Part shown: one piece after another, positions 61,236-64,000 of the stretch | Position numbering within the stretch: position 1 is the stretch's first letter | Layout: the number at the start of each line of letters is the position of its first letter | NCBI RefSeq assembly: GCF_019924045.1 | Contig: NZ_JAHXBN010000013.1 | Span: 1-64,000 of the forward strand | Direction of reading: 5' to 3' | From: Dyadobacter fermentans | Lineage (GTDB): Bacteria > Bacteroidota > Bacteroidia > Cytophagales > Spirosomataceae | Length of the DNA stretch: 64,000 nt | Notes under the pieces: model-generated | Seen by the model: only the letters and a program-made list of their open reading frames with translations | Databases searched by the model: none | What the model was told of the DNA's origin: nothing | Made by a program: the position numbers and the translations under genes

Positions 61236-62663
61236 ATGCTAAAACAACTCCTGTTTGCCGCTGTGCTCTTACACGCCGCCAACCGGCAAGCCTACGCCCA
61301 GAAAAAGAAGGCCCCGCAGCAACAGCCTCCCAACATCGTTCTCATCGTTTCCGACGACCATAGTGCACCTTTTCTGAGCAGCTATGGCTATCCGCAGATC
61401 AAGACACCGAATATCGACCGGCTTGCGCAGGAAGGTATCCGCTTTAACCGCGCCTACACCATGGCGCCGCAATGCGTGCTCTCGCGGGCCGCGATCATGA
61501 CCGGGCGTAATACCCTCGATGTGCAGATGACCCGCTTTTCGGCGCCGCTCGATGCCTCGGTAACGGCCTATCCCGAACTGCTGCGCAAAGGAGGCTACCA
61601 TACCGGTATTCTCGGGCGGAATTTCCACCTCGACGGTAACCGCCGTGTGCCCGAAACGGTGGCAGTTTTAGAAAAATATGGCCTGGAAACCTTCAAAAAC
61701 CGGGTCGATTACCTGAATGCGACCGGTAACCGCGATAGTATTTTTCAGCAATACACTGAGTTTCTGGACAAAGCCCCTAAAAACAAGCCTTTCTTCGTGC
61801 AGGTCGGGTACAGCGATCCGCACCGGATATTCAATGCCAAAAACTTCGAACCCGATCCGCAATCGCTCACATTGCCCGGGCACTGGCCGGATACTAAAGG
61901 GGTACGGGCTGATTTCGCAGCTTATCTTGGCGAGATCCAGCGCCTCGACAGCGATGTGGGCAGGGTGCTGGACGACCTGAAAAAGCGGGGGCTGGAAGAA
62001 AATACGCTCGTCGTGTTTATCGGCGACAACGGCGGGGCATTGCTGCGCGGCAAGGGCACATTGTACGACCTGGGCATTCATGTGCCGCTGATCATCCGTC
62101 ATCCGAAGCTGATCAATGCGGGGCAGGTGAGCGACGTGCTCGTGTCGGGCATCGACATTGCTCCCACATTTCTCACTTTGGCCGGCGTATCCGTGCCGAA
62201 AGAGATCACCGGCAAAAGCCTTACTCCTGCATTCACCGATCCGCAGCAGGGCGGGCACGACTACATTTTCGCCGTCCGCGGTGCGCACGGGCAGGGCTTG
62301 CCTACCAATTCTTCCAATTTTGATTTGGGCAGGACGATTTTCAACAAAAAGTATAAGCTGATCTACAATGCGATCTGGCAGATTCCCTACCATCCCGTCG
62401 ATTTTGCGGGACAACCTTTCTGGCTGGATTTGAAACAGCAGCACGCCGAAGGCAAACTGGCCGAGAAATACGACAAGCTGCTTTTCGCCGACCGCCGCAA
62501 AATGTTTGAAATCTACGACTTGCAGGCCGATCCGGACGAAACCAACAACCTCTCCGGCAATCCCGAGGTTGCCGATGTGGAGCACGACCTCAAAACGCGC
62601 TTGCAGGAATGGATGATTTTGAACCGAGATTATTTGCCACTACCTATTGCCCCCGAGAACTGA
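61236..62663 (+). CDS. Sulfatase 3 of 4, atypical CVLSR active-site motif
   Basis: A 475-residue exported sulfatase. The ATG at 61236 gives a proper signal peptide (MLKQLLFAAVLLHAANRQAY, then AQ); the in-frame ATG at 61206 lies in the repeat. Catalytic features: PPNIVLIVSDDHSAPFLSSY, C80-VLSRAAIMTGRNTLDVQM, GRNFHLDGNRRVPET, VGYSDPHR, TLVVFIGDNGGALLRGKGTL. The motif reads C-V-L-S-R where the consensus is C-x-P/A-x-R, so Leu82 stands in the usual Pro/Ala position. Formylglycine formation may be affected. Its stop codon overlaps the next gene's start by one base (TGATG), implying translational coupling. Confidence 0.92.
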   Translation: MLKQLLFAAVLLHAANRQAYAQKKKAPQQQPPNIVLIVSDDHSAPFLSSYGYPQIKTPNIDRLAQEGIRFNRAYTMAPQCVLSRAAIMTGRNTLDVQMTRFSAPLDASVTAYPELLRKGGYHTGILGRNFHLDGNRRVPETVAVLEKYGLETFKNRVDYLNATGNRDSIFQQYTEFLDKAPKNKPFFVQVGYSDPHRIFNAKNFEPDPQSLTLPGHWPDTKGVRADFAAYLGEIQRLDSDVGRVLDDLKKRGLEENTLVVFIGDNGGALLRGKGTLYDLGIHVPLIIRHPKLINAGQVSDVLVSGIDIAPTFLTLAGVSVPKEITGKSLTPAFTDPQQGGHDYIFAVRGAHGQGLPTNSSNFDLGRTIFNKKYKLIYNAIWQIPYHPVDFAGQPFWLDLKQQHAEGKLAEKYDKLLFADRRKMFEIYDLQADPDETNNLSGNPEVADVEHDLKTRLQEWMILNRDYLPLPIAPEN

Positions 62664-64000
62664 TGAAGACTTTATTTATTAACCTCTTGCTTCTGACGGG
62701 TGGTATCGCCGTTGCACAGCAACCCAAACCCCGCCCGAACATCATCCTCATCTATACCGACGATCAGCGTTTCGATGCGCTGAGCGTGGTGCAAAAAGAA
62801 CAGGGCGACAAGGCACGGTTCCCGTGGTTTACGACGCCTAACCTCGACCGCCTCGCCAGTGAAGGTGTGCGTTTCCGAAATGCATTTGTGATCAACTCGC
62901 TATGCTCGCCCAGTCGCTCGACGATGCTCAACGGGCGGTACAACCATTTGAACGGCATCGCCAACAACCATACCGGCCTCGCTGACACGACCGTCACCTA
63001 CGCTACCGAATTCCACAAAGCCGGTTACCGCACGGCATTCTTCGGTAAATGGCATATGGGCAAGGAAACCGGCAAGCGGCCGGGCTTCGACTATTCGGCT
63101 AGTTTCGTAGGGCAGGGGCAGTATTTCGATTGCCCGATCGAGATCAATGGCAAGCCGGAGCCCAGCAAAGGCTGGGTGGACGACGTTTCGACGAACAATG
63201 CGATCGAATACATCAAGGAACATAAGGGCGAAACCTTCTTAGTAACGCTCGCATTCAAATCAGGTCACGGGCCTTTCCAGCCACCAGCGCGGCATAAGGA
63301 CACTTTTGCCAACGTTAAACTGACCAAACCGGAAACGGAAAATCTCGATTCACCTTACAAAGACCAGATCGAAACCACGCGCCGCCAGAATGTCCAGAAC
63401 AATAATGGCGGACAAAATGCGACTCAGAATGCAGGTACCAGCAAGTCCTGGACCGAAAACAACGACCAGAAGATCCGCAACTACTTCGGGGCGCTCAAAG
63501 GTGTGGACGAGAACGTCGGCCGCGTGCTGCGTACCCTCGATTCATTGAAACTCGACGAAAATACCGTTGTGATCTTTTCGAGTGACAATGGCTTCTTTTT
63601 CGGGGAGCACGGCCTGGGCGACAAACGCGCTGCTTACGAAGAGTCCATACGCATTCCGTTGCTGGTGCGCTATCCCGCCCGTTTTCCCAAAGGCAAGAAG
63701 ATCGACAAGATCGTTCTGAACCTCGACAATGCGCCGACGTTGCTTGACCTTGCGGGTATTCAGGCCCCGGCGTCGTTCCAGGGCAAAAGCTGGGTGCCGC
63801 TGATTGAAGACAAGGCCAAAGATTGGCGCACTTCGTTCCTCTACGAGTACTTCTACGAAATCCCTTACAATACCCCCACGATCAAGGCTATCCGCACCGA
63901 AACCGGTAAGCTGATCCAGTACCCGGGCGAAGAAGGCTGGTCGGAGTTGTACGACCTTTCCAAAGACCCGAACGAGACCACGAACCTGTACCGGACCGCC
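62663..64000 (+). CDS. Cys-type sulfatase 4 of 4 (cut by window end)
   Basis: The frame is open from the ATG at 62663 to the window edge, giving 446 residues without a stop. Signal peptide MKTLFINLLLLTGGIAVAQQ. Catalytic features: PRPNIILIYTDDQRFDALSV, then C81-SPSRSTMLNGRYNHLNGI, TAFFGKWHMGKETGKRPGFD, TLAFKSGHGPFQPPARHK, TVVIFSSDNGFFFGEHGLGD and DLSKDPNETTNLY. An Asn/Gln-rich insertion (about residues 246-262: RRQNVQNNNGGQNATQNAG) interrupts the domain. The CSPSR motif is canonical. It is translationally coupled to sulfatase 3. Little beyond the C-terminal few residues is missing. Confidence 0.93.
   Translation, partial: MKTLFINLLLLTGGIAVAQQPKPRPNIILIYTDDQRFDALSVVQKEQGDKARFPWFTTPNLDRLASEGVRFRNAFVINSLCSPSRSTMLNGRYNHLNGIANNHTGLADTTVTYATEFHKAGYRTAFFGKWHMGKETGKRPGFDYSASFVGQGQYFDCPIEINGKPEPSKGWVDDVSTNNAIEYIKEHKGETFLVTLAFKSGHGPFQPPARHKDTFANVKLTKPETENLDSPYKDQIETTRRQNVQNNNGGQNATQNAGTSKSWTENNDQKIRNYFGALKGVDENVGRVLRTLDSLKLDENTVVIFSSDNGFFFGEHGLGDKRAAYEESIRIPLLVRYPARFPKGKKIDKIVLNLDNAPTLLDLAGIQAPASFQGKSWVPLIEDKAKDWRTSFLYEYFYEIPYNTPTIKAIRTETGKLIQYPGEEGWSELYDLSKDPNETTNLYRTA

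Noticed and set aside
61668-62585. 305-codon minus-strand open frame
   Set aside because: Antisense to sulfatase 3 with no recognisable features.

Overview
The window looks like a chromosome segment of a Bacteroidota bacterium of the order Cytophagales, with a gene repertoire like that of Dyadobacter or Spirosoma relatives; the genus is an inference. The evidence is a SusC/SusD pair, type IX secretion (T9SS) C-terminal sorting domains, LytTR and TPR-kinase signalling, lipoproteins with acidic residues after the lipobox cysteine, and promoters matching the Bacteroidota consensus (TTG, about 18-21 bp, TAnnTTTG). No tRNA, rRNA, CRISPR array, transposase or phage gene was seen.

Region by region. 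(1) 0.3-3.2 kb: a LytTR response regulator and a TPR sensor kinase in one operon, then a small lipoprotein. (2) 3.8-18.1 kb, minus strand: a tight five-gene operon reading OM beta-barrel, 2490-residue exported protein with a TANFOR-like N-terminus, two fibronectin type III repeat proteins (one with a T9SS sorting domain) and a lipoprotein. It looks like a cell-envelope or surface assembly of unknown function and is the best candidate here for an undescribed system. (3) 18.4-24.3 kb: NADP-type glutamate dehydrogenase, a CopB-type (CPH) copper P-type ATPase, a luciferase-like oxidoreductase and a tandem universal stress protein. (4) 24.6-36.2 kb: a T9SS-exported GH42-like glycosidase, an unknown 257-residue helical protein, a TonB receptor with a beta-helix lipoprotein partner, a RhiA-like protein, a putative glycosyltransferase, a carboxypeptidase-regulatory-domain protein and an HD-domain nucleotidase. 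(5) 36.3-43.9 kb: a Kelch lipoprotein, a cytochrome/DUF1549/LamG/DUF1553 protein, a DUF1501 protein and a GH32 fructan hydrolase, all on the plus strand. (6) 43.9-48.6 kb: two half-size ABC exporters of the YbtPQ/IrtAB kind and a divergent PchR-like AraC regulator, suggesting an iron or siderophore role. (7) 48.6-52.4 kb: a repeat-rich intergenic region, an amidohydrolase, an AraC regulator and a divergent DUF1684 protein with a clear promoter and overlapping inverted repeat. (8) 52.5-64 kb: SusC/SusD, a small protein and four consecutive Cys-type sulfatases, the last cut by the window edge; this is a locus for binding and desulfating a sulfated glycan.

The most unusual non-coding structures are a 15-unit, 10-bp tandem array that supplies the last codons of the PchR-like regulator and has inverted units about 240 bp further on; a perfect 24-bp hairpin between them; and a degenerate GGTC/ATGGTC repeat family that encodes the N-terminal linkers of two sulfatases and recurs in reverse complement directly after their stop codons.

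Limits: all families were recognised by eye from motifs and remembered family features. No database search, structure prediction or codon statistic was run.
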